Below, one piece after another: positions 8,565 through 21,412 of a stretch of 64,000 nucleotides of DNA; positions within the stretch are counted from its first letter, which is position 1; each line of letters begins with the position of its first letter. Origin of the DNA: Collimonas pratensis (GTDB lineage: Bacteria > Pseudomonadota > Gammaproteobacteria > Burkholderiales > Burkholderiaceae_D); NCBI RefSeq assembly GCF_001584185.1, contig NZ_CP013234.1:4774001-4838000 (forward strand). The letters are read 5' to 3'. The translations under genes and the position numbers were made by a program. Under the pieces are notes generated by a model. That model did no database searches. It was not told the origin of the DNA and was given only the letters and a program-made list of their open reading frames with translations.

Positions 8565-9035
8565 TTATTTTTCTACATTAAGGCGTGGCGGACGCAGATA
8601 GTAGATGTCCCATTCCTCTTCGGCCAGCAGCTCAAAGCCATGGCGCTGATAGAAGCGATTGGCGTCGCTGCCTTTTAGGGCGCCGACCCGCAGCGGCAAT
8701 CCTGCCGTATCGACCTCTTTGAATACCTGGGCCAGCACCGCTGCACCTATACCCTGCCCCTGATGACCGGGGCGTATATAGAGATGGTCCAGCAGCCATT
8801 GATCCTGGCCAGGTTTGAGGACGACAAAGCCTAGCCGCTCGCCATCGACGCTGACATGCCGGGTGCAGGCTGGGGAAAACCCGGAAGCAAAGCGCTCCCT
8901 GGCGCGCAAGGGATCAAAGCGGCCGATACGTTCAAGGCTTGCGCGCATGGCGGCGATACGCAAGGCCAGCAATTCTTCAAAATCCGTTTCCAATGCCTGG
9001 ACCAGGATGACAGAGGGGACGATAACTGCCGGCAT
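8565..9035 (-). CDS. GNAT-family N-acetyltransferase
   Basis: Predicted acetyl-CoA-dependent acyltransferase, 156 residues. The acetyl-CoA pyrophosphate loop is seen in LYIRPGHQGQGIGAAVL at about residues 90-106, and NRFYQRHGFELL is the usual C-terminal strand-helix block. The N-terminal third (ELLALRIAAMRASLERIGRF) resembles the branch of small GNATs that act on unknown small substrates. It stands alone between the LacI operon and the divergent patatin gene, with no neighbour to suggest a substrate. Confidence 0.85.
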   Translation of the reverse strand: MPAVIVPSVILVQALETDFEELLALRIAAMRASLERIGRFDPLRARERFASGFSPACTRHVSVDGERLGFVVLKPGQDQWLLDHLYIRPGHQGQGIGAAVLAQVFKEVDTAGLPLRVGALKGSDANRFYQRHGFELLAEEEWDIYYLRPPRLNVEK

Positions 9036-9174
9036 GTATGCTTTCAGAGTTTTCCTTCGAGGAATAAGGCCATTTTAGCCTAATCAGCTGCGCTGACCGC
9101 TGGCGCGGCAAGAGCCGCTGGAGTAGCCTATACAGATCGCCATGCGGCAGTGATGGCTATTCACGGATTACCCT

Positions 9175-10050
9175 ATGGAAAAAACTGCTTTTGTCTTTGC
9201 TGGAGGCGGCAGTCTTGGCGCCATCGAGGCTGGCATGCTGCGCGAGCTTATTGCTTCGGGAGTGAAGCCGGATTTCCTGGTCGGCGCTTCCGCCGGCGCC
9301 ATCAATAGCGTGTTCTTTGCCTATCAGCCGCATTCCGCCGGCTCGCTCCGCCTGGAATATCTGTGGCGTAGCATCCGTCGCGAGCAGATCTTACCTTGGT
9401 CATTTTTGTCCCTGCTAGCTGCGTTTCGCGGACGAGGCACGCATTTGGTCAGTTCGGGACGACTGCGCGAGCTGTTGTATGAGCACTACGGCAGCCGCAA
9501 GCTGGAAGATGCGGACCTGCCGGTGCATGTAGTCGCCACCGAGATGAAAACCGGCAATGAAGTGGTGATTTCGTCAGGTTCCGCTGTCGACGCGGTGCTC
9601 GCCAGCACGGCGATCCCCGGCGTATTCCCACCAGTTGCACTGGGCGGCAGCATGCTGATCGATGGCGGCGTCGCCAACAATACGCCGATTTCCACGGCTA
9701 TCCGATTGGGCGCCACCCGCGTCGTCGTGCTGAGCACCGGCTTTACCTGCGCCGAACGGCGTCCTCCTAAAGGTGCGCTGGAGCATGCCATGAGTGCGCT
9801 CAACCTGCTGGTAGCACGGCAGCTGGTGTCGGATCTGGAGCGCTGGTCTACGCATGCGGCGATTGCCGTGGTTACGCCCTTATGCCCGCTGGACGTTTCA
9901 CCGTACGACTATAGCCAATGCGGCTTGCTGATAGACCGGGCGGCGGCCGAAACGCGTCTCTGGCTGGAGGCAGGAGGGCTCGATAATCATCAAATTCCCG
10001 ACGGGCTCAGGCCCCACTCCCACGACGTGGATGCTGCATGCCATGGCTGA
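9175..10050 (+). CDS. Patatin-like phospholipase
   Basis: Predicted acyl hydrolase of 291 residues with the Ser-Asp dyad of patatins. The glycine-rich oxyanion loop is AGGGSLGAIEAGML (residues 9-22), the nucleophile is Ser39 in VGASAG, and the acid is Asp163 in LIDGGVANNTP. There is no signal peptide, so it is probably cytosolic, like RssA-type proteins. The protein is close to the length of the bare catalytic domain. It is followed by the terminator shared with the rRNA operon. The lipid substrate is not known. Confidence 0.9.
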   Translation: MEKTAFVFAGGGSLGAIEAGMLRELIASGVKPDFLVGASAGAINSVFFAYQPHSAGSLRLEYLWRSIRREQILPWSFLSLLAAFRGRGTHLVSSGRLRELLYEHYGSRKLEDADLPVHVVATEMKTGNEVVISSGSAVDAVLASTAIPGVFPPVALGGSMLIDGGVANNTPISTAIRLGATRVVVLSTGFTCAERRPPKGALEHAMSALNLLVARQLVSDLERWSTHAAIAVVTPLCPLDVSPYDYSQCGLLIDRAAAETRLWLEAGGLDNHQIPDGLRPHSHDVDAACHG

Positions 10051-10109
10051 TCAGGATTTCTGAGCAGATATTGAGATTTTCCGTATTTTGTAAAGTGAAC
10101 GCGCAAAGC

Positions 10110-10147
10110 AAAAACCCTCTGTCCGGTAAGGAGCAGAGGGTTTTTTA
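10110..10147. terminator. Bidirectional terminator between patatin gene and rRNA operon
   Basis: The stem AAACCCTCTG / CAGAGGGTTT has a 12-base loop. It is followed by T6 on the plus strand and by a T-run after the stem on the minus strand, so it can end the patatin transcript and the rRNA operon, which converge here. It lies a few bases beyond the 3' end of the 5S gene. Confidence 0.88.
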
Positions 10148-10152
10148 ATAAA

Positions 10153-10268
10153 AGCCTGACGATGACCTACTTTCACACTGGTTGCAGCACTATCATCGGC
10201 GCAAATTCGTTTCACGGTCCTGTTCGGGATGGGAAGGGGTGGTACCAAATCGCTATGGTCATCAGGCA
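10153..10268 (-). rRNA. rrf: 5S ribosomal RNA
   Basis: Read on the minus strand, the gene starts TGCCTGATGACCATAGCG and contains the conserved block CCACCCCTTCCCATCCCGAA. It closes with a 3' end (TCATCGTCAGGC) complementary to the 5' end. Its length of about 115 bases is normal. It is the last gene of the operon, about 190 bases after the 23S gene. The exact ends are estimated from the terminal stem. Confidence 0.95.
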
Positions 10269-10314
10269 TAACTTGTAACCGCTGCTTGTTCCACTGTAGT
10301 GGCAACAAACAACG

Positions 10315-10332
10315 CAATCTAGAAGAAGTAGT
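10315..10332 (-). promoter_or_regulatory. 3' arm of the pre-23S processing stem
   Basis: CAATCTAGAAGAAGTAGT (plus-strand reading) is exactly complementary, over 18 bases, to 13540-13557 in the spacer before 23S. In the minus-strand transcript the two arms bracket the whole 23S RNA. This is the expected substrate for RNase III processing of the precursor. The 23S-5S spacer holds no other feature I can support. Confidence 0.8.
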
Positions 10333-10460
10333 TTTTTATACCGGCCACACAAGGGTGTGTGTGACCGGTTGGGTATGAATGTCCAAACGGTGTTGCTATC
10401 TGTTGAGGATAGTCACCTTGGCAAACAAATAAGCTCATCATATAACCTGCTAAGGTTATA

Positions 10461-13335
<2,875 letters not shown>

Positions 13336-13539
13336 TATAACGTTAGCTTCTAGCTGCGTTCACAGCTAAAAAGCGGTTATAGAGGTATTTCTATGAGTTT
13401 AGCGTTTGCCGTATCCAAAGTGTTATCGCATTCTCCATGCAGCTTGCGCTCATGGAGTCTTTTGAGAACTCTTTACATACTTTTTGATTTGATACAATCA
13501 TACCCATCCATAACAATGTCTTGTCATGGACGAATCTTT

Positions 13540-13567
13540 ACTACTTCTTCTAGATTGTTAAAGAACG
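13540..13567 (-). promoter_or_regulatory. boxA antitermination site and 5' arm of the 23S processing stem
   Basis: On the minus strand GTTCTTTAACAATCT matches the boxA element that recruits NusB/NusE during rRNA transcription. It overlaps the start of the 18-base arm (13540-13557) complementary to 10315-10332. The layout, antitermination site followed by the processing arm before 23S, is standard for proteobacterial rRNA spacers. The rest of the 345-base 23S-tRNA spacer holds nothing else I can support. Confidence 0.8.
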
Positions 13568-13680
13568 GCATTACCAATGATCTTAAAAAGACCAAACCTA
13601 AATCTCAGCACATGCCCGAATTTGCATTCGCTGCACCGACTTAGGTTTGATATTTCACGCTTCTTCTCACCAAGGAAACT

Positions 13681-13756
13681 TGGTGGAGGTTGACGGGATC
13701 GAACCGACGACCCCCTGCTTGCAAAGCAGGTGCTCTCCCAGCTGAGCTAAACCCCC
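13681..13756 (-). tRNA. tRNA-Ala (TGC)
   Basis: A 76-base cloverleaf on the minus strand starts GGGGGTTTAGCTCAGCTGGG and ends with an encoded CCA. The anticodon loop CTTTGCAAG gives anticodon TGC, for alanine. It lies in the 16S-23S spacer, downstream of tRNA-Ile, as is usual in proteobacterial rRNA operons. Confidence 0.97.
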
Positions 13757-13765
13757 GAAACTTTA

Positions 13766-13842
13766 TGGTGGGTCTGGTTGGGCTCGAACCAACGACCCCC
13801 GCGTTATCAACACGGTGCTCTAACCAACTGAGCTACAGACCC
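13766..13842 (-). tRNA. tRNA-Ile (GAT)
   Basis: A 77-base cloverleaf on the minus strand starts GGGTCTGTAGCTCAGTTGG and ends with an encoded CCA. The anticodon loop TTGATAA gives GAT, for isoleucine. It is separated from tRNA-Ala by 9 bases. Confidence 0.97.
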
Positions 13843-13920
13843 GCTTGGATCAGTACGAGCCTACCATCAACTTCAGCGCTTTCACGCCGCAGCCTTTGAC
13901 CGATACCTGTTCTTCTTTAT

Positions 13921-13945
13921 TAACAGACGATAAGTGTGGACGCTT
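13921..13945 (-). promoter_or_regulatory. 3' arm of the pre-16S processing stem
   Basis: This 25-base segment downstream of 16S can pair with 15659-15683 upstream of 16S: 22 of 25 positions are Watson-Crick, two are G-U, and one is a mismatch. It brackets the 16S gene and is the expected RNase III stem of the precursor. Confidence 0.75.
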
Positions 13946-13962
13946 AACTTTCATGCAAACTC

Positions 13963-15496
<1,534 letters not shown>

Positions 15497-15658
15497 AATC
15501 TCTGTTTTGTGGCATTGCTGCCTAGCATCTCTGCTATCGCTCACTCAAAATACTGACAGGCCACTTCCTCTCGAAAGCGCCTATTTTCTTCTTTTGTGAA
15601 CATTTAATGTTTTAAGTTATACGCTCCTGATTTACATCAGCAGCGCTGCACTTCCATC

Positions 15659-15698
15659 AAACGCCCACACTTATCGACTGTTAATTGTTAAAGAACCT
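15659..15698 (-). promoter_or_regulatory. rRNA leader: 5' arm of 16S processing stem and boxA
   Basis: Bases 15659-15683 are the partner arm of 13921-13945. Just upstream in the transcript, 15684-15698 on the minus strand reads GGTTCTTTAACAATT, a boxA antitermination element nearly identical to the one in the 16S-23S spacer. Both elements lie between the promoter and the 16S start. Confidence 0.78.
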
Positions 15699-15772
15699 TC
15701 TACTTCGCGTCACCAGTCACCCGGTTCGCGTCGCTGTCAAATCGTTTTGTTTGTCAGCAGCAGAGAGATGAG

Positions 15773-15801
15773 ATTATGTAGCGTTTCAAGTTTTTCGTCA
15801 A
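15773..15801 (-). promoter_or_regulatory. rRNA operon promoter
   Basis: On the minus strand TTGACG (15796-15801) and CATAAT (15773-15778) are separated by exactly 17 bases. The sequence immediately upstream is A/T-rich with A-tracts, as in UP elements of rRNA promoters. Transcription would start near 15766, about 270 bases before 16S. The remaining bases up to 16081 are A/T-rich and may hold further promoters, but none stands out as clearly. Confidence 0.8.
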
Positions 15802-16081
15802 CTACTTTTTTACTTCTCACCGAAAAACTTTTTACTTCCAACACAACCTGCAACCCGCTTTATTTCCCTCAAACTTCGCTACCAAATCAGCCTCAATCTC
15901 TTGCCGCTCATTCGTTTATTTCGCGTCGTTCTCAACGGGAGGCGAACTATAGCAATCCCCCCAATTCCCCGCAAGTACTTTTATCCAAATTCTTTAAAAT
16001 ATTTCGATTTATTTGATTTAGCCCTATTACAGGGCGTTTGCAGCCATTCAACACCCACTATTACCCTCTATTAGTAGCTGC

Positions 16082-16786
16082 TTATACATCCACCGAATTC
16101 AATACCGCCCAGCGCGCAGCGCTGACGCCCTTCTCCAGACTGATCCGGCTGACAATCTGCTCCAGCTGCAAATGATTGCTGGCAGAAGTAATCAGGTCCG
16201 CCCGCACTTCCAGCTGCGTGCCGGACGCCAGGTCCTCGCTATGCAGCGACTGCACGATCAAGTGCGGCATGCCGTTCAGCATGTGCAGCATCAAGGTGCG
16301 CACCTGCACCTCATCTTCCGGCCGGCATACTATAGAGAGGCGATACACCTGCTCGGTTTCCGTCGCGCTATGCAAATCCTGGCGGTTGATCATATGAGAG
16401 ACGCCGCGCAGCAGCACGTTGGCGCCCAGGATGGCGGCGGCACCGATGGCCGCCTCCAGCGCATGGCCAAGTCCGCACAGCACGCCGACTGCTGCCGAAC
16501 ACCACAAGGTGGCAGCGGTGTTCAAGCCCCGCACATTGATCCCCTCGCGCATGATGACGCCGGCGCCAAGGAAGCCGATACCGGATACGACATAAGAGGC
16601 AATCCGCGTTGCCCCCTGCGGATCCGACTCGAAGGCGGACACCATCACGAACAGCGAGGCGCCGATAGACACCAGCGCATTGGTGCGCAAACCCGCCATG
16701 CGCTGGCGCATCTGGCGCTCGGCGCCGATCAGGGAACCCAGGGTCAGGGCCAGCAATACGCGCAGGGTAAATATTTTCCAATCCAT
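16082..16786 (-). CDS. MgtC/SapB-family membrane protein
   Basis: Inner-membrane protein of 234 residues. The N-terminal 130 residues hold four to five hydrophobic helices with the MgtC family landmarks LGSLIGAERQ, AGLRTNALVSIGASLF, IGFLGAGVIMR and GLNTAATLWCSAAVG. The C-terminal 90 residues form a soluble ACT-like domain, as in longer MgtC proteins. MgtC proteins affect ATP synthase activity and survival at low Mg2+ in other bacteria; the role here is by analogy. The 311 bases upstream (16787-17097) contain no gene. A Mg2+-sensing leader is conceivable there, but I could not identify one. Confidence 0.88.
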   Translation of the reverse strand: MDWKIFTLRVLLALTLGSLIGAERQMRQRMAGLRTNALVSIGASLFVMVSAFESDPQGATRIASYVVSGIGFLGAGVIMREGINVRGLNTAATLWCSAAVGVLCGLGHALEAAIGAAAILGANVLLRGVSHMINRQDLHSATETEQVYRLSIVCRPEDEVQVRTLMLHMLNGMPHLIVQSLHSEDLASGTQLEVRADLITSASNHLQLEQIVSRISLEKGVSAARWAVLNSVDV

Positions 16787-17097
16787 CTTCGCTACCTTTC
16801 AGCATGCGTCGCCATGCGCACGGCATGGCGGCATTTCATTGGCGCCCGGCGCCGCTTCAGGAATTGAAGAACAGCCGGCCAGGCAAATCAAACAACGGAT
16901 GGGATAAGTGGCAGGGATGCGGGAACACATCCCCGGGATGCTACAGCGCTCGAATTCACTGGCTGTAGCGAGAAATGCTTGCTAGCAGGCGAATTGCGTC
17001 GGGCTGGGCGCCCATCCGAGGGTACTGGTACAACTGTCCAAAATCGGGGCTCCTGCAAACATGGTCCACAGGATTCTATTTAGACGGCATAGGCAAG

Positions 17098-17988
17098 TCA
17101 AGCGACGGGCGCCGCATCGGCGGCCAGCTTGCGCAAGATGTGGCCGGCGGCAACCAGGCCAAAGGTGGCCGTCACCACCACCGCCGAGCCGTAGCCGGCG
17201 CAGTTCAGACCGGTGACGCCGGCAGCTGCGCCGGTGTCGGCATCGACCGCACATGCCTGCTCGACTAGCGGCGCGCTGATGGGTTCGGTGGAAAATACGG
17301 CGTCGATGCCAAAACGGACTTTATCGCCGCGCGGGAAGCGGTACTCCGAGCGTAAGCGCTTGCGCACCTTGGCCAGCAGCGGCTCCTGCTCGGTTTTCGC
17401 CAGATCGCGCACTTCAATGCACGTGGCATCAACCTGGCCGCCGGCGCTGCCGATGGTGATCAGGCGGATGCCCTTGTCACGGCAATAGGCGATCACGGCC
17501 GCCTTGGCGCGCACATTGTCGATGGCGTCGAGCACGTAGTCATAACGCCCTTCGCCTATCATTTCCGATAAATTATCAGCGCTGATGAAATCTTCCACTT
17601 CGGTGACATGGCAGTAAGGGTTGATCTGGGCGATACGCGCCGCCAGCGCGCTCACCTTGGCCTGGCCGAGCGTATCGGTCAGTGCGTGAATCTGGCGATT
17701 GATATTCGATTCAGCCAGATTGTCGAGGTCGATCAGGGTCAGATTGCCTACAGCGCTGCGCGCCAAAGCCTCAACTGCCCAAGACCCAACCCCTCCGACG
17801 CCGATCACGCAAACATGCGCCTGCAGGAAGCGGGCCAGCGCAGCAGCGCCATACAAACGGCCAATGCCGCCGAAACGGCGGTCGAAATCGATCTCGTCGA
17901 GATCGACCGCGGTGGGGATAGAGGCGCCGGAAGCGCTGGCTACAACAGAAGAGGACATGATGGGCAAAGAAAGTGAAATGACAGGCAT
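17098..17988 (-). CDS. tcdA: tRNA threonylcarbamoyladenosine dehydratase (TcdA/CsdL)
   Basis: ThiF/E1-like enzyme that uses ATP to cyclise t6A37 of ANN-decoding tRNAs to ct6A; 296 residues. The nucleotide-binding loop is CVIGVGGVGSWAVEALARS, followed by LIDLDNLAESNINRQIHA. Later motifs are VLDAIDN and the C-terminal GLNCAGYGSAVVVTA. Two starts are possible: ATG 17988 and ATG 17958 (MSSSVVAS). Neither has a clear ribosome-binding site, and the first 25 residues are not part of the domain. It lies apart from other tRNA-modification genes, but a Sua5-type gene, which makes the t6A precursor, is also in this window. Confidence 0.88.
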   Translation of the reverse strand: MPVISLSLPIMSSSVVASASGASIPTAVDLDEIDFDRRFGGIGRLYGAAALARFLQAHVCVIGVGGVGSWAVEALARSAVGNLTLIDLDNLAESNINRQIHALTDTLGQAKVSALAARIAQINPYCHVTEVEDFISADNLSEMIGEGRYDYVLDAIDNVRAKAAVIAYCRDKGIRLITIGSAGGQVDATCIEVRDLAKTEQEPLLAKVRKRLRSEYRFPRGDKVRFGIDAVFSTEPISAPLVEQACAVDADTGAAAGVTGLNCAGYGSAVVVTATFGLVAAGHILRKLAADAAPVA

Positions 17989-18178
17989 GTGACAAGATAG
18001 ACCGGGATGAACTTGATACAGATCAAACTGGCTACCACTATTGCGCCTATTTTACCGGCTCTGCATGACGGATCACTTTTGAAGTGCTTTAATATGAAAT
18101 GGACACCGCCATCAGCCAATTATCAAATAAGCATCCATCCCTCGATGCATGCTCCTATCCAGACATGAGATATACACT

Positions 18179-18727
18179 ATGCCCAACGCACTGATCGCCA
18201 CCGCGCCAGATTTCAGCCAGCCGATTGCCGTGCTCAAGCATTGCCATGACCGCATACGCAAACAGCTGGAGACGCTGCAAAACCTGCTCGGCCATGTGCC
18301 GCAGCACGGCAACGATGCCCAGGCGCAGCAAGCCGCGCACAGCGTCATGCGCTATTTCAACCAGGCCGCGCCGCATCATCATGCCGATGAAGAAGTCGAC
18401 CTGCTGCCGATGCTGACAATGACCGCCAGCGGCGAGGACGCCGCCCTGCTGCAAAAGCTGATGCCGGAAATCCTGGCCGAACATCATCAGATGGATAGCC
18501 TGTGGCAGGCCCTCAGCCTGCAATTGGCGCCTATCGCCGACGGCGCGCCGGCCATGCCGGCAAGCCAGCTGTCGGCACAGGACGTCCAGCAATTTTCCGC
18601 GATCTATTCCGCTCACATGGAAAAAGAAGAAACCTGGATCGCGCCGATGGCGAAGCGGCTGTTCAACGCACAGCAGATGCAGCAACTAGGATCAGCCATG
18701 CAACAACGCCGAGGAATTACCTCATGA
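18179..18727 (+). CDS. Hemerythrin-like (HHE) cation-binding protein
   Basis: Small all-helical protein of 182 residues. Conserved His and Glu residues recur in the pattern of a di-iron hemerythrin/HHE bundle: [13 protein letters not shown] near the N-terminus, [28 protein letters not shown], and [16 protein letters not shown] near the C-terminus. Such proteins bind O2, NO or iron, or protect against them. I chose the ATG at 18179; an upstream in-frame start would add ten uncharacteristic residues. Its stop overlaps the pdxH start by 4 bases, so the two are translationally coupled. Confidence 0.82.
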   Translation: MPNALIATAPDFSQPIAVLKHCHDRIRKQLETLQNLLGHVPQHGNDAQAQQAAHSVMRYFNQAAPHHHADEEVDLLPMLTMTASGEDAALLQKLMPEILAEHHQMDSLWQALSLQLAPIADGAPAMPASQLSAQDVQQFSAIYSAHMEKEETWIAPMAKRLFNAQQMQQLGSAMQQRRGITS

Positions 18728-19377
18728 CCCAACAAGTAGACAAATCGATTGCAGACCTGCGCATCGACTATAGCCAGGCCAGCCTGTCGGAAGCCGACAC
18801 CGCGGCCGATCCGATTACCCAGTTCGGCAAATGGTTCGATGAAGCCATGCGCGCCGAAGTCCCCGAGGCCAATGCCATGAGCCTGGCCACCGTCGGCAGC
18901 AACGGCCGGCCGTCGTCGCGCATCGTGCTGATCAAGCAGTTCGACGAACACGGCTTCACCTGGTTCACCAACTTTGACAGCCGCAAGGGCCACGACCTGG
19001 AGCAGCATCCTTATGGCGCCCTGCTGTTTCACTGGGTCGCGCTGGAACGCCAGGTACGCATCGAAGGCCGCGTCGAAAAAGTCGACGACAGCGAAAGCGA
19101 CGCCTACTTCAACAGCCGGCCCTTGCGCAGCCGGCTCGGCGCCATCGCTTCGGCGCAAAGCGAGACCATCGCCAGCCGCGAACTGCTGGAAGCAGCATAC
19201 GCCAAGGCCGAACAACAATTCGGCGAGCACCCGCCACGCCCAAAACACTGGGGCGGCTACAGACTTTTTCCGGATACGGTAGAATTTTGGCAAGGACGCC
19301 GGTCACGTTTGCACGACCGGATTTTGTATACCTTGGACGCAGATGACAAGTGGCTGCGACAACGCCTGCAGCCTTAG
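18724..19377 (+). CDS. pdxH: Pyridoxamine/pyridoxine 5'-phosphate oxidase
   Basis: FMN-dependent enzyme of vitamin B6 metabolism that oxidises PNP/PMP to pyridoxal 5'-phosphate; 217 residues, the normal length. Recognisable blocks are [71 protein letters not shown] and the C-terminal RLHDRILYT...RLQP signature. The ATG at 18724 overlaps the stop of the hemerythrin-like gene. Functional linkage of the two is not obvious; coupling may only set expression level. Confidence 0.95.
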   Translation: MTQQVDKSIADLRIDYSQASLSEADTAADPITQFGKWFDEAMRAEVPEANAMSLATVGSNGRPSSRIVLIKQFDEHGFTWFTNFDSRKGHDLEQHPYGALLFHWVALERQVRIEGRVEKVDDSESDAYFNSRPLRSRLGAIASAQSETIASRELLEAAYAKAEQQFGEHPPRPKHWGGYRLFPDTVEFWQGRRSRLHDRILYTLDADDKWLRQRLQP

Positions 19378-19450
19378 GGTCCGTCATCATCACCGTCACC
19401 GGTCGACGCTGACCGCTTGGTACAAGTATTTAATGACCGGAGGAGAAATC

Positions 19451-20662
19451 GTGTTCTGGGAAAAGAAGCTTGAAAACTGGGTTGAAGATATTCGTCACCG
19501 CACCGCAATACCGCTACGGCTCGAATTATGGAACGGTCAGCGTTTCGACTTCGGCACCTATGCGGCGCCGGAAGTCACCGTGCGCGTACCGCATGTATCG
19601 GCGTTGAGCTACCTGCTGACGCCTTCCCTCGCCAATCTCGGCGAAGCCTACGTCGAAGGGAAAATCGAAGTCGAAGGAAAAATCAGGGAAATCATCGCCG
19701 TCGGCAATGCGTTGGCTGCCAACTCCCTCAAGCCGGACGGCAAATTTTCCCGCATCACGCGCACCTTCCGCCACAACAAGGAAAAGGATGCCGAGGCGAT
19801 CCGTTACCACTACGACGTTTCCAACGATTTCTACAAGCTGTGGCTGGACCAGAACATGGTCTACTCCTGCGCCTATTTCGAACACGGCGATGAAGACCTG
19901 GACACCGCGCAGCTCAAGAAAATCGATCACATCCTGACCAAGATCCAGATCCAGCCGGGCCAGACCCTGCTCGATATCGGCTGCGGCTGGGGCGCGCTGG
20001 TGTTGCGGGCAGCACAGAAATTCGGCGCCAAATGCGTCGGTGTGACGCTCTCGGAAAACCAGTACGCGTTGGCGAAAGAGCGGGTAGCGCAGGCCGGCCT
20101 GCAGGATCAGATAGAAATCCGCCTGCAAGACTATCGCGATGTCACCGGCAGTTTTGACCGCATCACCAGCGTCGGCATGTTCGAACATGTCGGGCTGATC
20201 CACCTGCCCATGTATTTCTCGCGCATCCGCGAGCTGCTGGCCGATGACGGCATCGCCATGAACCACGGCATCACAACCACCGACATCGACAATGGCGAGA
20301 CGCCGTACGGCGGCGGTGAATTCATTGAAAAATATGTGTTCCCGCATGGCGAGCTGCCGCATATCGGCATGGTGCTGAAAACCATGCAGCAAGGCGGGCT
20401 GGAAGTCTTCGACGTGGAAAACCTGCGGCGCCACTACGCCAAGACTTGCGGTATCTGGGCCGACAATCTGGAAGCGCATGCCGACGAGGTCAGGAAAGCG
20501 GCCGATGACCGCCGTTTCCGTATCTGGCGGATTTACCTGGCGGGGAGTTCCTACGGCTTCGAGCGCGACTGGATGTCGCTGTACCAGGTGGTCTGCCGCA
20601 AAGCCGGACGCAGCGCCGGCACACTACCCTGGTCGCGCGACTACATATACCAAGGCAAGTGA
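19451..20662 (+). CDS. cfa: Cyclopropane-fatty-acyl-phospholipid synthase
   Basis: SAM-dependent enzyme that converts cis-unsaturated acyl chains of membrane phospholipids to cyclopropane chains; 403 residues. The SAM-binding motif LLDIGCGWGALVLRAAQ is central. It is flanked by the family blocks YHYDVSNDFYKLWLDQNMVYSCAYFE, GVTLSENQYALAKERV and GMFEHVG. I chose the GTG at 19451 because CCGGAGGAG lies 5-6 bases upstream; an in-frame ATG at 19433 would put that ribosome-binding site inside the gene. It lies 73 bases after pdxH. Confidence 0.93.
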   Translation: MFWEKKLENWVEDIRHRTAIPLRLELWNGQRFDFGTYAAPEVTVRVPHVSALSYLLTPSLANLGEAYVEGKIEVEGKIREIIAVGNALAANSLKPDGKFSRITRTFRHNKEKDAEAIRYHYDVSNDFYKLWLDQNMVYSCAYFEHGDEDLDTAQLKKIDHILTKIQIQPGQTLLDIGCGWGALVLRAAQKFGAKCVGVTLSENQYALAKERVAQAGLQDQIEIRLQDYRDVTGSFDRITSVGMFEHVGLIHLPMYFSRIRELLADDGIAMNHGITTTDIDNGETPYGGGEFIEKYVFPHGELPHIGMVLKTMQQGGLEVFDVENLRRHYAKTCGIWADNLEAHADEVRKAADDRRFRIWRIYLAGSSYGFERDWMSLYQVVCRKAGRSAGTLPWSRDYIYQGK

Positions 20663-20674
20663 CTTGAGCAAGCT

Positions 20675-20704
20675 GCGCCGCTGCGCTCACCGGCGCAGCG
20701 GCGC
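20675..20704. terminator. GC-rich inverted repeat between convergent cfa and msrA
   Basis: GCGCCGCTGCGC and its perfect complement are separated by 6 bases. There is no U-run on either side. It fills the short gap between two convergent genes and may act as a factor-assisted terminator or transcript 3'-end stabiliser. Confidence 0.5.
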
Positions 20705-20708
20705 GGAT

Positions 20709-21245
20709 TCAGCTGGTCGCTTTAACTTTATCGATGAACATCTTGCGCAGCTTCGCCACTTTCGGCGCCACCACGAAAGCACAGTAGCCTTGCAGCGGAT
20801 GCTGGCGGAAGTAGTTCTGGTGGTAGTCTTCAGCCTTGTAATAGGTTTCCGCGGCACTCAATTCAGTGACGATGGGCGCATCCCACACATTCGCCATTTC
20901 CGCGACCACCTTTTCAGCCACCTCTTTCTGCTGCGGCGACTGGTAATAGATCGCCGAGCGGTACTGGGTGCCGACGTCGTTACCCTGGCGGTTCAGCGTG
21001 GTCGGGTCGTGGATGGTGAAAAAGATTTCCAGCAATTCGCGATAGCTGATCTTTTCATTATCGAAGGTCAGCGCCACCACTTCGGCATGGCCGGTCGTGC
21101 CTTCGCATACCTGCTCATAGCTGGGATTGTCCACATGGCCGCCGGTATAGCCGGACTCGACATGCTCCACCCCTTTGATTTCCTGATAGACCGCTTCCAG
21201 GCACCAGAAGCACCCACCTCCTAATACCGCCACTTCTTTAGTCAT
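20709..21245 (-). CDS. msrA: Peptide methionine (S)-S-oxide reductase MsrA
   Basis: Repairs oxidised methionine in proteins and free methionine; 178 residues, standard length. The catalytic Cys12 is in the hallmark GCFWCLE (residues 11-17). Further family blocks are GYTGGHVDNPSYEQVCEGTTGHAE, TLNRQGNDVGTQYRSAIYY and AEDYHQNYF. No signal peptide is present, so it is the cytosolic form. It converges on cfa. No msrB is nearby. Confidence 0.95.
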   Translation of the reverse strand: MTKEVAVLGGGCFWCLEAVYQEIKGVEHVESGYTGGHVDNPSYEQVCEGTTGHAEVVALTFDNEKISYRELLEIFFTIHDPTTLNRQGNDVGTQYRSAIYYQSPQQKEVAEKVVAEMANVWDAPIVTELSAAETYYKAEDYHQNYFRQHPLQGYCAFVVAPKVAKLRKMFIDKVKATS

Positions 21246-21351
21246 GGTCGCTGCTCCCCTGGTTACTCACAATTGACAGTTTCACTGTAACGCAATCTGC
21301 TCTGTCTTGTCGACGAAGAAATAGATTATCGGCCAAGCGCTGCAACAGACG

Positions 21352-21392
21352 AAAAAAAGCCCCGCAAGACCATGCCTTGCGGGGCTTTTTAA
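21352..21392 (-). terminator. Rho-independent terminator after the ompW locus
   Basis: The stem AAAGCCCCGCAAG / CTTGCGGGGCTTT encloses a short loop. An A-run on the plus-strand 5' side gives T7 on the minus strand, directly downstream of the ompW stop; a T-run on the other side may allow bidirectional use. Confidence 0.85.
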
Positions 21393-21412
21393 GATAAAAC
21401 CTAGCCAGCGAT

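Noticed and set aside
16787..17097. Mg2+-sensing riboswitch before the mgtC-like gene
   Set aside because: I looked for M-box or yybP-ykoY-like conserved cores on the minus strand and found no convincing match; only ordinary short inverted repeats.
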